A DNA stretch of 64,000 nucleotides from Ignavibacteriota bacterium (GCA_016218045.1 JACRFB010000040.1:62001-126000), one strand, 5' to 3'. Shown: positions 27,982-38,274, numbered from the stretch's first letter. Notes: generated by a model from the sequence alone, not told the origin. Translations and numbers: made by a program.

Positions 27982-29004
27982 CTACCGGAGCGCGTCGATA
28001 CGGTCGCGGTAGCCGCCGTACACGAGATCCACGGTGTTCGCCGACTGCAGAAACTCGTGAGGGAAACCGAGTGGAATGGCGCTCGCCTCGTCGAGGCGGC
28101 GGAGCTGTCCCTCGTCGAGGCGGACGTCGAGGCAGCCGAAATTGTCGCGCAACTGTGCAGCGTTCCGCGTGCCGAGAAGCGGGATGATGACACCCGGCTG
28201 CTGCCGCACCCAGCTCAGCGCCACATGCGCGGGCGTACATCCGCACTCGTGCGCGATGTCCATCACGATCCGTGAAATGGCGAGATTCCTCTCGTTCACC
28301 GTTTTAGAGCCGGCCAGCCGCCCCTTCTGCGCCGGATCGACATTGTACTTTCCGGAGAGCAGGCCCGAGCCGAGCGCGCCCCAGGGCATGACAGCCAGAT
28401 CCAGTTCACGCGCCATCGGCAGCAGATCGCGTTCAGGCGTACGCTCGAGCAGACTGTACTTGAGCTGCGTAGCGGCGAAGCGCGTCCACCCGCGCAGATC
28501 GGCCATGGTGACGAGACGCGAGATGACCCAGGCGGGCGTGTCGGAGATGCCGATGTAGAGCACCTTGCCCGCGCGCACGAGATCGTCGAGTCCACGAAGC
28601 ACTTCCTCGGGCGGCGTCATGAAGTCCCACGCATGAACCCAGAACAGATCCACGTAGTCCATCTTCAGGCGTTTCAAACTCGCGTCGAGCGCCTGCATCA
28701 TGTTCTTGCGGCCGTTGCCGCTTGCGTTGGGATGGTCCTTCGATGTATAGAGTGTGTACTTTGTGGCGACAACAAACTTCTCGCGCTCGGCGCCTATGAA
28801 TTCACCCAGATACCGCTCGCTTGTCCCCTCGGTGTAGCGGTTGGCTGTGTCGAAAAAATTTCCGCCCGCCTCGACGAAGGCATCAAATATCGCGCGGCTT
28901 TCGTCCTTCGATGCGCCCCAGCCCCATTCCTCTCCGAAGGTCATCGTGCCGAGAGCAAGTTCCGATACGCGCAATCCGGTTTTACCCAACAGTTTGTACC
29001 GCAT
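27982..29004 (-). CDS. Aldo/keto reductase
   Basis: 340 residues. The (alpha/beta)8 AKR catalytic tetrad is visible: Asp and Tyr in FFDTANRYTEG, Lys in VVATKYTLY, His in DLFWVHAWD. NADPH-binding C-terminal segments include PWGALGSGLLSGKY and IIPLLGTRNAAQLRDNFGCLDV. It is most like AKR11/YajO-type oxidoreductases. The substrate is unknown. It lies between the M6 protease and truA on the same strand. Confidence 0.92.
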   Translation of the reverse strand: MRYKLLGKTGLRVSELALGTMTFGEEWGWGASKDESRAIFDAFVEAGGNFFDTANRYTEGTSERYLGEFIGAEREKFVVATKYTLYTSKDHPNASGNGRKNMMQALDASLKRLKMDYVDLFWVHAWDFMTPPEEVLRGLDDLVRAGKVLYIGISDTPAWVISRLVTMADLRGWTRFAATQLKYSLLERTPERDLLPMARELDLAVMPWGALGSGLLSGKYNVDPAQKGRLAGSKTVNERNLAISRIVMDIAHECGCTPAHVALSWVRQQPGVIIPLLGTRNAAQLRDNFGCLDVRLDEGQLRRLDEASAIPLGFPHEFLQSANTVDLVYGGYRDRIDALR

Positions 29005-29091
29005 GTTTTTGCTCCGCTTCTCTTTCGTGATTCCGTTTTGTTCCTAAAAGAACACGCGCACCGCGTGAGGGCGTTCCTTCGGCAGTCTCCG

Positions 29092-31209
29092 TCACCGCGT
29101 GGTGATCCTGCATTCTTCAGACCAGGTCGAAAACCCGCCGTGTGCATACACGGCCCTCACGCGGCAGCGTGTGACACCTGTACGCGCGGGAACAACGGTG
29201 AAAGTCGAGCCGGGATGCGCCACCGAGCCCGTCGCGGTGAACGGACCGTCGCCCGCCGCACATTCGATTTCGTAGCGGCCCGGCGCGGCGGCATTGTCCA
29301 TGGCGGGTTCCCGATTCGGCGCCCATGAAATGATGCCGCGTGTGGTGTCGGTCACGCGCAGCAGCGTCGGCTTCGAGGGTGGGAACTCGTCGAGCGCGCC
29401 ACGTTTGACACGCACGCGCAGCGCTCCGGTGCGGGCATCGCGATCCAGAACCTGGATGCCGAGAGGGGCTCCGTCCGGCAGCGTAAAACGCGTCCTGGCC
29501 CACACGGCAAGCGGCGGATTCGACCAGGGTGTGAGTACATCGCCGGGCTGAAACACATCGAAGGCATCACCGACATTGTCGGTGGCGGATTCTGTGGAAT
29601 CGGCACAATTGCTGCACCCGAGGTACGGTCCTATCGCGCGCGGCTGTCCGCCGGGCGTGGGCCAGTATCCGGCGAGCCAGTGGCGATTCGGATGCGCCGC
29701 GATGTAGATACGTTCGCGTTCGTCGTAGCCGCCGAAGGCGTCGGCGCTGTCCTTTTCAATCGCGGTGTACGCGTTGCTTCCGCCACGATCCCGTACCAAT
29801 CTCCACCGGTACCGTCCGTCGGCGCACACGATGCGCGCACGGGTGTAAGGCAGACTCGCGTCCTCGGCGATGATGTGTGTGACGAGCAACCCGGGGGCCA
29901 GCCGCGCGCCTGTCGCATGATACGGCACACGCCGCGCCTCGAACGGTCCCTTCCAGCCGCGGTTCTCGAGCACGAGGAATTGCGGACTTCCCTGCAGCGC
30001 GATGCGCGCGGCCTGCGTGCCGCGGCCCATCGTATGAGGATCCTCGAGCAGCAGCACGCGGTCGGTATCGGACAATCCGACCTCACGCAACGTGCCCGCG
30101 CCCGTGTTCACCCAGCCGAGCCGCATCCGTTCGTACGCGAGCATGTTGCCGAAAGTATTGCCCGTCGTGACCGCGTATGCGGTGAAGTAACTGGTGTACC
30201 GCGTGGTCGAAAGCGAGATGTCGCTGTTGCCCAGATGCGACGGTCCGAACAGGTAATGGCCCATCTCGTGGATCAGCTCGCCGAAAATACGCGGCTGTCC
30301 TTTTGCTCCCGCCACCGTATCGTTCAACGTCACCGGCTTGCGCGCGCTCGCGCCGAAACTCATCACACCACTGCCACGCCCCTCCACAAATCCCGCCGTG
30401 TGATTCACCGCAACGCCGTCGAAGCGGAGCTGCGGACCGTTCACGTTAAAATCCGCCGACACGCGCGCATAATCGCGGTATCGCGCGCGGCGCGGATCAC
30501 CCTCGGGGAAAGGATTCTCGCTGTGTGTGCGCGTGAGGAACCAGATCATGTCGGCAAAACCGTCGGGTTTTCTGCGCGCCGCATAATCGTCGGTGGTGGA
30601 CCACAGGTCGTACTTCCGAAAATCCACCCTGTGTTCTCCTCGCGGATCGTCGAGTTTGCGAAGCGCATCACGGATCACGGCACCGCGCAGTTCCTCGTCG
30701 CGGCCCTCGAGGCGCATGCGGTAATATTCCTCGGTGGAATCGAGCGTGACATAGCGCACATCTCCGACGAGGCGGAAGAGTCCGTTGGAATTTCTGCGGA
30801 AGTACTCGCTGATGTTTTCGGGATTGCGGCCGATGGCGGACGGTGTGGCATCGACCATGGTTTTTGCCCATGCAGGCAGCCGATCCGGGTCCGGCCACGA
30901 CTCCGTGCGCAGCGTGTCGCCCGCATACCGCGCAAATACCACAAGCACGCGGAGGAAGCCCGTGCCTGTGCTCGCGGGTTTATGTTTGCCGCCCGATGGG
31001 AGCGGTTTCGGCGGCGCGGCAACGGCCACCGGCGTGCGGCCCTGCGCCTGCAGCGCCGGCGCACAGAGCAGCGAGCACAGCGCAAAGGCGGCCAGCATAA
31101 CGGCGACGCTCCACAGTTCCGAGATCGTTGTCGACGAGCAACAACGCGTGCGCGGGCGTGCCGTGCAGGGACGAGCCGGGGTGGCGGCGACGAAGGGAGA
31201 GGGAATCAT
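29092..31209 (-). CDS. Secreted M6-type (immune inhibitor A-like) metalloprotease
   Basis: 705 residues if translated from the ATG at 31209, which overlaps the glnE stop (ATGA). A Met at 31098 would give a shorter, more typical signal peptide (MLAAFALCSLLCAPALQAQ), so the start is uncertain. The metzincin-type motif HEMGHYLFGPSH near residue 314 supplies HExxHxxGxxH. The N-terminal LRVLVVFARYAGD and the later NMLAYERMRLGW resemble M6 peptidases. The C-terminal 100 residues look like a fibronectin III/Ig fold (PSKPTLLRVTDTTRG...CRVRAVYAHGGFSTWSEE). No T9SS tail. It likely degrades extracellular protein. Confidence 0.82.
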   Translation of the reverse strand: MIPSPFVAATPARPCTARPRTRCCSSTTISELWSVAVMLAAFALCSLLCAPALQAQGRTPVAVAAPPKPLPSGGKHKPASTGTGFLRVLVVFARYAGDTLRTESWPDPDRLPAWAKTMVDATPSAIGRNPENISEYFRRNSNGLFRLVGDVRYVTLDSTEEYYRMRLEGRDEELRGAVIRDALRKLDDPRGEHRVDFRKYDLWSTTDDYAARRKPDGFADMIWFLTRTHSENPFPEGDPRRARYRDYARVSADFNVNGPQLRFDGVAVNHTAGFVEGRGSGVMSFGASARKPVTLNDTVAGAKGQPRIFGELIHEMGHYLFGPSHLGNSDISLSTTRYTSYFTAYAVTTGNTFGNMLAYERMRLGWVNTGAGTLREVGLSDTDRVLLLEDPHTMGRGTQAARIALQGSPQFLVLENRGWKGPFEARRVPYHATGARLAPGLLVTHIIAEDASLPYTRARIVCADGRYRWRLVRDRGGSNAYTAIEKDSADAFGGYDERERIYIAAHPNRHWLAGYWPTPGGQPRAIGPYLGCSNCADSTESATDNVGDAFDVFQPGDVLTPWSNPPLAVWARTRFTLPDGAPLGIQVLDRDARTGALRVRVKRGALDEFPPSKPTLLRVTDTTRGIISWAPNREPAMDNAAAPGRYEIECAAGDGPFTATGSVAHPGSTFTVVPARTGVTRCRVRAVYAHGGFSTWSEECRITTR

Positions 31210-34091
31210 GGTGTATCACGTTCTGGAGTATCGGATCCGTTATTCTGTTTTAGTGCCGCCATGCGCACCGCGTCGTCGAAGAGTGCGCGGAGGCAGGCAC
31301 GATGCCGGTGCAGCGCACGTACAAGCGACGTGTCACTCTCGTAGCCGAGCACCGCAGCAAGGGCGGAGCGGTCGTCGGGGAGCAGATTCGACGGTGATTC
31401 GAGCGTGAGCCGCAGCGCGGCCTGCAGCGCGCGCAACGCGGCATACGATGCAGCGGCCTCGCGTGCGCGCGCTGCGAGTGGAGGATACGCGAACGGCAGC
31501 GCATCGATCGCGGCGAAGCTGTTTGGTGTCCGCAGCGCACCGCCGGATCCCGCAGCCGCGAGCTGGAGTACCTGCACGGCGAATTCGGCGTCGACAAGTC
31601 CGCCCTGCGAGAGCTTCACGTCGAAAAAATCCGCCTGACGGAAACGGTTCACGGGCTCCATGCGGCGTCGCATCTCCACGATGCCCGTCAGTGCGGAAGC
31701 GTCCAGCGTCACATTGTGAAGGACGCCGGAGATGAAGTCCGCCGTCTCGGCCGCGAGTCCGGCATCCCCCGCCGCGGCGCGCGCCTTGAGCAGCGACTGC
31801 TTTTCCCACAGCGATGCGCGGCCGTCGAAGTACCGCCTGTATGCGTCGAAAGATGTTGCGAGCGGACTGCTCCTGCCCTCGGGACGCAGCCGGGCGTCCA
31901 CCTCGTAGGCGTGAGCGCCGAGGGCGGACGGACCCAGCGCGTGTATCACTGCACGAGCGAGGGCCTGCGCGTCGTCTCCGCCGAAGCGCGGCGTTTCGCG
32001 ATAGAGAAAGATCACATCGAGGTCGCTGCCGGGCGCGAGTTCGCAGCCGCCGTATTTGCCCATCGCGAGCACGAGGAAGGGGGCGCCGGGCGCGAGCTGT
32101 GACATCGCCGCTTGCAGGCAGGCGTCGGCGGTTTCACCGAGCGCGGAGGCATAGGCGGCGATCGGTAATTCGCCGAGCAGGAAGGCCGCAGCGTAGGCGG
32201 CTTCGCGATGCAGTTTGAACGACGCGGGATCGGCCGCCGCATCCGTGTGAACCGACCCGCTGAACAGTCCTTCGAGCGCGAGGGGCGCGGCGCCGAGCGC
32301 GCGGAGAAGTCCGGGCGCCGCCGAGGCCAGTCGCAGCAGCAGGCGCCGCGCCGGCGCGCGGGAGAGGAATTCGGCGACGGTGCGCGGCGCGGGCGACGCG
32401 GCAAGCAGGGCCTCGAGACCCCGCGCGCCGGCGTCGGGCAGCGGTTCGCGCGCAAGGTCCGCGAGCAGCGCGTCGAACATCGCCGACATGCGCGCGCGCT
32501 GCGCGCCGTCATGCGGCCGCGAGGCGCGGCCCTCGCGCAGTCCGCGCAGCGCGCGCGCGGTGGTCTCGGTCTCCCGGAAACCCATCACACGCAGCGCCTC
32601 GGGTCCGGGCACCGACGCTTGCGCCTGTGCCGCATCGACGGGACCGAGCACCGCATCGGCGCAGCGGGCGACTGCCGCGCGTGTCTCCTCGAGCGCGCGC
32701 GTGAATTCGTCGGTGGCCTCGTATCCAAGTTTCCACGCAAGAACGGCGCGCGCACTGTTCTCGCGCGGCACGCGGTGCGTCTGTTCAAACGATTCGAGCT
32801 GCACCATATGCTCGACGCGGCGCAGCATGCGGTACCCGCGCGCAAACACGTCGCGCTCCTCCTCGCTCAGCCGCCCCGCGTCCGCCAGCGTGTCGAGCGC
32901 GGCAAGCGTGCCCGTGCCCGCGTCCGGCGTCGCGCCAGCAATCAACTGGAGGAACTGCGCGGCGAACTCGATATCGCGTATGCCGCCGCGCCCGTGCTTC
33001 ACGTCGTCCGCTTCACCCCATCGCGGCGAAAGACGCGCGCGTATGTCGGCCGCTATCTGGGAGGGCGGAGCCGCCAGGGTCCGCGGATGGACAAACGGCC
33101 GCAGCCGCTCGAGCATCCGCGCGCCGGCGCCCGCATCACCAGCGGCGCAGCGCGCCTTGAGCAGCATCTGTCTCTCCCACAGCGCCCCGCGCGCCGCGTA
33201 ATACGACATCGCGGCGTCGGCCGACATGGCCAGCGGACCCGCCGCACCATCGGGGCGCAGCCGCAGATCGGCGCGATAAAACATACCGTCGGTCGAAACC
33301 TCGGTGAGCAACCGCACGAGATACTCCACAACCTTCACCGCGGCGCTGAATACCGCCTCGGTGTCGCCCTCGTCAAGCGCCTCGTAGAAAACAACAAAAT
33401 CGATGTCGGAGCTGTAGTTCAACTCCTCGCCGCCCCATTTGCCGAGGGCAAGGACAACAAGCGGCGGCACACGCAGACCGGGCTGGCGCTCCTTGACGGT
33501 GTCGATCGCATGCGCAAGAAGCACCTGCACCACCGCATCGGCCAGCCACGAGAGTTCGCGCACGGTGTCTTCGAGCGCCGTCCCGCGCAATATGTCGCGC
33601 GCGCCGATGCGCAGCAGCTCACGGCGCTGATACCGCCGCAGCGACAACACGCGACGCGGAGCCGAGGTGAATCGCGTCCACGCGTCGCGCGCCTCGGCAA
33701 GCATGTCTTCACGCGCGGGACGTGTGTCGAGGGCCTCGCTGTCGATCAGCCAGCGGTACAGTTCCGCGTCGCGCACGAGCACATCGGCAAGAAAACCCGA
33801 GGTGGTGACAAGCCGGAAGAATGTGTCGAGCAGCAGCGGACGTCGGATACAATCGTCCACCAGGCTGCCCGGACTGAACGACGCATTCAGAAAACGGGAG
33901 AGCTGGACTAACGCTCTCTCGGGATCGGGCATCGCGCCGAGCGCCTCGCACACGAGGGTCCCGAAGGCGCTCAGATTCGCCGCGAACCGTTTCCGCGCAA
34001 GGTCGAGCAGACCTTCGTACAACTGCCCGCAGCGCGCCGCGTCCGCGCATCGCGCGGCGATGTCCGGCGGCAGCGCGTCGTGTGTTGTCAT
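31206..34091 (-). CDS. glnE: Glutamine synthetase adenylyltransferase/deadenylase-like protein
   Basis: 961 residues, the usual GlnE length, with two nucleotidyltransferase domains. The first has LGKWGGEELNYSSDIDFVVF (near residue 230) and the second LAMGKYGGCELAPGSDLDVIFLY (near 690). Each is followed by DLRLRPDG or DARLRPEG and by helical regions (FYRADLRLRP, DIEFAAQFLQL, DAEFAVQVLQL). It would adenylylate and deadenylylate glutamine synthetase in response to nitrogen signals. It is embedded by 4-bp overlaps between genes for two secreted proteins, an unusual neighbourhood. Confidence 0.93.
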   Translation of the reverse strand: MTTHDALPPDIAARCADAARCGQLYEGLLDLARKRFAANLSAFGTLVCEALGAMPDPERALVQLSRFLNASFSPGSLVDDCIRRPLLLDTFFRLVTTSGFLADVLVRDAELYRWLIDSEALDTRPAREDMLAEARDAWTRFTSAPRRVLSLRRYQRRELLRIGARDILRGTALEDTVRELSWLADAVVQVLLAHAIDTVKERQPGLRVPPLVVLALGKWGGEELNYSSDIDFVVFYEALDEGDTEAVFSAAVKVVEYLVRLLTEVSTDGMFYRADLRLRPDGAAGPLAMSADAAMSYYAARGALWERQMLLKARCAAGDAGAGARMLERLRPFVHPRTLAAPPSQIAADIRARLSPRWGEADDVKHGRGGIRDIEFAAQFLQLIAGATPDAGTGTLAALDTLADAGRLSEEERDVFARGYRMLRRVEHMVQLESFEQTHRVPRENSARAVLAWKLGYEATDEFTRALEETRAAVARCADAVLGPVDAAQAQASVPGPEALRVMGFRETETTARALRGLREGRASRPHDGAQRARMSAMFDALLADLAREPLPDAGARGLEALLAASPAPRTVAEFLSRAPARRLLLRLASAAPGLLRALGAAPLALEGLFSGSVHTDAAADPASFKLHREAAYAAAFLLGELPIAAYASALGETADACLQAAMSQLAPGAPFLVLAMGKYGGCELAPGSDLDVIFLYRETPRFGGDDAQALARAVIHALGPSALGAHAYEVDARLRPEGRSSPLATSFDAYRRYFDGRASLWEKQSLLKARAAAGDAGLAAETADFISGVLHNVTLDASALTGIVEMRRRMEPVNRFRQADFFDVKLSQGGLVDAEFAVQVLQLAAAGSGGALRTPNSFAAIDALPFAYPPLAARAREAAASYAALRALQAALRLTLESPSNLLPDDRSALAAVLGYESDTSLVRALHRHRACLRALFDDAVRMAALKQNNGSDTPERDTP

Positions 34092-35854
34092 GGCGCGGAC
34101 GTGAGTTCGCGAAGCTGCGTCGTCTCGCCGGTCTCGAACACGAGGCGCGCGGCGCGCGGTGGAAGGCGGTCGAGATCGAGGCCCAGCATGTGTGTGCCCG
34201 CGTCGATGCGTCCCTCCACGAGCACGGCAAGTTCGGCTCCGTCACCGTCCATGAGGCGCAGGCGCATGTCCGCCGGCGCGGGTAACTGGTATGCGACAAG
34301 CAGCAGGCGCTCGCCGTGGAACACTGGTTCGGCGAGGCGCGGCGCCGTGCGGGCGTGCGAGGGCGAGGGTGTGCGCGCGCGGCCTGCGATGAAGGCGCTG
34401 GAGCAGGCGTCACTTTCGTTGTTGCAGCGGTCGAGCGCGGTGACGACATACTCGGCCTCGGTGGCGCGCTGCGTATCGCGGTATTGTGTCACTCCTTCTG
34501 GCAGCACGGCGAGCAGGACGGGTGCGGCGGCCGCGTCACGTTCCATCCGATATACCGCGCTGCGTGTGACGGTCTCACCGTCGGCCGCGGGCGCGGGCGA
34601 CCTCCATGTCAGTGTCGCCGCCCCGTCACCGCGTTCAACGCGCAAGGCGGTCGGCGGATTCGGGCGCACGGGATCGCGCCAGGGCGCCGCGGGGGGCAGT
34701 ATCCGCGTTTCGTACCGCCCCGCGAAAGCGCTGCCGTCGCGCACATGCTCATAGCGGAAATAGGCCTGGCCCGCGGCGCCTGCTGCGCGGCTCACGTCGA
34801 TCATGTCGCCGATCCAGGGACGCACATCGTCCTTGTACGGGGCCATGCCCGCGATGATGGTCCGTCCCGACGACGCGCGCTGCCAGTCGTGGATCAGCGC
34901 GTCGAAATCCACATTGCTGCCGCGTCGTTTGAGCCCCCAGTAGATCTGCGGCGCGAGATAGTCGACGAGACCCTTGCGCAGCCAGCCGCGAGAATCCTGG
35001 CCCAGCGCGTGATACCCCTGCCAGCCGCGCGCGTCGGGGATGCTTTCGTAGATGCCGATCGGCGCTGCGCCGAGACGCAGGCGCGGCTTTAATGCCCGCA
35101 GTCGCGCCGAGAGTTCCTCGACAAAGGCGTCAACGTTTGCGCGGCGCCATGCCGCGCGCTCGGTCCCGCGACCGAGGCGCCTGTATGTCGCCGCGTCGTC
35201 GAAGTCCGCCTCCGGATAGCGCGCGTAGTCGAGATGGATCGCGTCGAGATCATATCGGAGCGCTATGTCCGAAAATAGCCGCACGAGCCACTCGCGCGCC
35301 TCGGGGATGCCCGGATCGATCCACTGCTCGCCCTTGTACTCGGTGGCCCACGTGGGTGATGCGTGCGCGATGTGCGGCGGCGTGCTTCGCGGCGGAGAGG
35401 CACCGCCGCTCCAGACCTTGAACACGTTCACCCATGCGTGGAGTTCGAGTCCGCGCGCGTGTGCCTCGCTGATGGCGAAGGCGAGCGGATCCCATCCGGG
35501 ATCCGTCCCGAAACTGCCGCTCAATTCCGCGGCCCAGGGTTCGATGGCACTGCGGTAAAACGCGTTCCCGCGCGAACGCGCCTGGAAATAGACGGTGTTG
35601 ATGTTCCGCGCCACGAGATTGTCGAGTATCACACGAAGTTCGCGCTGCTGCGCCTCGGGATTCCCGCGCGTCGCGGCGGAAGGCCAGTCGAGTCCGGAGA
35701 GTGTCGTGAGCCAGACCGCGCGGCACTCGCGCGCGGGCAGCGTCTGCGCAGGCGCGAGCGGACCCGCAAGAGCCAGCGCGGCGCACAGGCACAGCGCCGC
35801 CGCACCACGACGCCGCGCGGAGCGCGGCTCAGTCGCGCGCACGGCCTTCAACAC
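34088..35854 (-). CDS. Exported GHL10-type glycoside hydrolase-like protein
   Basis: 588 residues. A long basic n-region and hydrophobic core form a signal peptide (GAAALCLCAALALAGPLAPAQ). The catalytic-like TIM barrel (about 40-360) carries the GHL10/DUF187 pattern: ECRAVWLTTLSGLDWP, NTVYFQARSRGNAFYRS, LELHAWVNVFK, DAIHLDYARYPEADFDD and LVDYLAPQIYWGL. A fibronectin-III-like domain (about 370-470, NPPTALRVERGDGAATLTW) and a beta-rich C-terminal region follow. It probably acts on peptidoglycan-like or other glycans in the periplasm or outside. It overlaps glnE by ATGA and lies 15 bp after the GT-C gene. Confidence 0.85.
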   Translation of the reverse strand: MLKAVRATEPRSARRRGAAALCLCAALALAGPLAPAQTLPARECRAVWLTTLSGLDWPSAATRGNPEAQQRELRVILDNLVARNINTVYFQARSRGNAFYRSAIEPWAAELSGSFGTDPGWDPLAFAISEAHARGLELHAWVNVFKVWSGGASPPRSTPPHIAHASPTWATEYKGEQWIDPGIPEAREWLVRLFSDIALRYDLDAIHLDYARYPEADFDDAATYRRLGRGTERAAWRRANVDAFVEELSARLRALKPRLRLGAAPIGIYESIPDARGWQGYHALGQDSRGWLRKGLVDYLAPQIYWGLKRRGSNVDFDALIHDWQRASSGRTIIAGMAPYKDDVRPWIGDMIDVSRAAGAAGQAYFRYEHVRDGSAFAGRYETRILPPAAPWRDPVRPNPPTALRVERGDGAATLTWRSPAPAADGETVTRSAVYRMERDAAAAPVLLAVLPEGVTQYRDTQRATEAEYVVTALDRCNNESDACSSAFIAGRARTPSPSHARTAPRLAEPVFHGERLLLVAYQLPAPADMRLRLMDGDGAELAVLVEGRIDAGTHMLGLDLDRLPPRAARLVFETGETTQLRELTSAP

Positions 35855-35869
35855 TCCGGCACCCCGCGT

Positions 35870-37879
35870 TCATCGACGCCCGCGAAGCATGATGCTGCGG
35901 AATCCGAGCGCGGCGAGCGAGTCGCGGTAGTGCGACAACGCGGCCTTCTCGAAGGCCTCGCGATTGCGCGTGGAATTCGGAGAGAGAAGGACGGCCTGTC
36001 CGAGCAGGCGTATGGCCGCGGTGTGCTCGCGTTTCGCGCTGTACATGTCGCCGAGCGGCAGCATCGCCGCGCCGTAATCCTCCTGCAGCCGCAGAGCCCG
36101 CTCGAGAGCGTTGATCGCGCGGGTCGAATCGCCGATGCTCAGCAGGCACAGGCCGATGAGCGTCTGCGTGCGCGCGGATGCGGGATCGAGCTTGTACGAT
36201 TCCTCGAGCACGGCGAGCGCCTGTTCGTTCAGACGTGAGGCCATCATCGTCGCGGCGCGGACGTTTAACGCGCTGGCCGCCTGCGGCATGATGTGGCTGC
36301 GTTTCTTCTTGAACGGCAGCACTTCCATCACCTCGGGCACGCGGATGTCGGAGGTGAACAACGGATTCACGTTCACGACCTCATACTGTTCGCGCAGCAT
36401 CGCGTAATGCGTGATGCCCACAGCGGCGAGATACGTCTCGAGTTTCCCGAGATCGCCGATGCTGCTCACGAGTTCCGGCGTCAACACACCTGTCACATCG
36501 ACAACCTTTCTGCCGCTGAAATATCCGATCACGCCCGCGCTCTGCGTGGCGATGAGTGCGTCAGGATTTGTGTTCTGCGCGAGCCAGTGCGCGGCGGCGA
36601 TCTGCCGCTCGTTGACGTAGCGGACCGCCTTCACATAACTCTCGCGCGAGGGTACGGTGCCCGCGAGTCCGAGCGCGAGCGCCGCGATCGCGAGCAGCAT
36701 CAGCACCGGACGCGCAAGGCGCTGCGGCGCCTCTGTCCCGAGCTGTTCCGCCAGCAGCCCGAACAGGCGCCGCGCGCCCCACAGTGCAAGCAGGATGAAC
36801 GCGGGCACGGCGGGCGCGAGATAGCGTGCGTCATCGCGCAGGACGGGAAGGAAGATGCCGTAGGCGATAATCAGTCCCGCGGCGAACACCGCGGGCGACA
36901 GAACGGGAATACGCTTCCGCTTCAGGAAACCGCGCATAAGGAGTCCGATCCCCAAAACGGCGGCAAGAATCAACACCGCTCCTTCTGCGCTGGTGAAGTA
37001 TGTCAACACACCCGAGGCAAAACTCCCGCCGTCGGCATTATGGAAATAGGCCAACTTGGATCCGACAGAATTCGGAAATATGGTTCCGTTCAGTGCGAGG
37101 TTGAATACGAGATAGACGAGGAACAGAGCGAACCACACGAACATGCCTCTGCGTGACGCGAGGCGCGTGACCTGCGGATCAGTTGCGTCGGCGGCCGGTC
37201 GTTCGGTCACCACGCGGTGGTGATAGAAGAGATGGAACAGCGCCGCGATGAGGAGCACAAGCGCGTCGGGGCGGACCCACAGCGCCAGGCCTGCTAGGGT
37301 AAAGAACCACAGCGGTTTGCGTTCGGCATACAGCGCCCATGCGCCGATCGAGAGGGCGATGAACAACATGGTTGCGTGGCCCGAGGCGGCGGCGGCCTGC
37401 AAACGCGGATACAGCACAAATAGAAGGGCGGCGGCGAAGGCGATCCAGTCTTCTCCCGGAAACACTTTGCGCGCGAGGCGGAACAGGAACACCGCTGCGG
37501 CGGCGTACGATGCGGCTCCGACGATGTACGCGGCGGTGGTGGGACTCGACACGAGCAGTCCGAGCAGCGCCAGCAACAGCACCATCAAGGGCGAGGTACT
37601 GCCCGAGAACGACGGGATTGAGGGATGCGGCGCATACACGCCGTGCTGCACGAGGTTCTTTGCAAAGGTCAGCGCAATCCAGGGTTCGTCCGACGGGAAT
37701 CCCGCCGCCCCTACGCTTTTCGTAAGCGGAAGCACGTAGAACAGCACCGACGCAACGGCCAGCACCGCAAGCAGTCCCATGGCCACCGCCGCCTGCCGTC
37801 CGTTCCACGCACCCCAGACCCACGATACGGCACGTGTCTCCGCGCCCTTTTTTCGCCGTACGGCCTTTGAATCACTCAT
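35870..37879 (-). CDS. Polytopic GT-C type glycosyltransferase-like protein with C-terminal TPR
   Basis: 669 residues from the ATG at 37879; the open frame upstream is intergenic repeat. It has about ten membrane helices. The first luminal loop (FPSDEPWIALTFAKNLVQHG, then SIPSFSGSTSPLMVLLLALLG) resembles the acidic-residue loop of GT-C transferases that use lipid-linked sugars. After the last helix come a soluble domain and at least two TPR units (EQALAVLEESYKLDPASART, RAINALERALRLQEDYGAA, AAIRLLGQAVLLSPNS). It is divergent from prfA, with a repeat array between. A TATATTTC box at 37920-37913 may be its promoter -7 element. Confidence 0.72.
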   Translation of the reverse strand: MSDSKAVRRKKGAETRAVSWVWGAWNGRQAAVAMGLLAVLAVASVLFYVLPLTKSVGAAGFPSDEPWIALTFAKNLVQHGVYAPHPSIPSFSGSTSPLMVLLLALLGLLVSSPTTAAYIVGAASYAAAAVFLFRLARKVFPGEDWIAFAAALLFVLYPRLQAAAASGHATMLFIALSIGAWALYAERKPLWFFTLAGLALWVRPDALVLLIAALFHLFYHHRVVTERPAADATDPQVTRLASRRGMFVWFALFLVYLVFNLALNGTIFPNSVGSKLAYFHNADGGSFASGVLTYFTSAEGAVLILAAVLGIGLLMRGFLKRKRIPVLSPAVFAAGLIIAYGIFLPVLRDDARYLAPAVPAFILLALWGARRLFGLLAEQLGTEAPQRLARPVLMLLAIAALALGLAGTVPSRESYVKAVRYVNERQIAAAHWLAQNTNPDALIATQSAGVIGYFSGRKVVDVTGVLTPELVSSIGDLGKLETYLAAVGITHYAMLREQYEVVNVNPLFTSDIRVPEVMEVLPFKKKRSHIMPQAASALNVRAATMMASRLNEQALAVLEESYKLDPASARTQTLIGLCLLSIGDSTRAINALERALRLQEDYGAAMLPLGDMYSAKREHTAAIRLLGQAVLLSPNSTRNREAFEKAALSHYRDSLAALGFRSIMLRGRR

Positions 37880-37976
37880 ACCTGTTATGTCTCCAATCGT
37901 CTCAAGAATCGAGAAATATACGGATTCTCCACGTCTGCTCGGTTGCGCTCTCATATAAACACGTAGACACGGAGCT

Positions 37977-38237
37977 GTCTCCCGTATCCTGAATCCTAAC
38001 ACCCGTGTGAGGATACAGGAGAAAGGAGACAGGAGGAAGGAACTTGGCCGATGCCTGTCTCCTGTCTCCCGCATCCTGAATCCTCACACCCGCGTGGGGA
38101 TACAGGAGAACGGAGACAGAAGGAAGGAACTTGGCCGATGCCTGTCTCCTGTCTCCCGTATCCTGAATCCTAACACCCGTGTGAGGATACAGGAGAAAGG
38201 AGACAGGAGGAATGAGTTTACACGGTGCATGTCTCCT
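37977..38237. repeat. Three tandem 87-bp palindromic repeats (family A)
   Basis: Units begin at 37977, 38064 and 38151, each opening with GTCTCCCGTATCCTGAATCC or a near copy. Each holds a core palindrome of the type TCCTaACAC-CC-GTGTgAGGA and a second arm ending GGAGACAGGAGG. A whole unit can therefore fold into a long imperfect hairpin. A degenerate fourth piece (GTCTCCTGAATCCTG) lies at 38231-38262. Related copies lie at 57664-57880 and 59983-60355. Confidence 0.85.
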
Positions 38238-38274
38238 GAATCCTGTACCCTGTCTCCTCACTCACACTCCATAG

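Noticed and set aside
32208-33911. 567-codon plus-strand frame opposite glnE
   Set aside because: Arg/Ala-rich shadow; glnE motifs on the minus strand are unambiguous.
37977-38237. CRISPR array or insertion sequence
   Set aside because: The 87-bp units are contiguous with no variable spacers, and no transposase frame is present.
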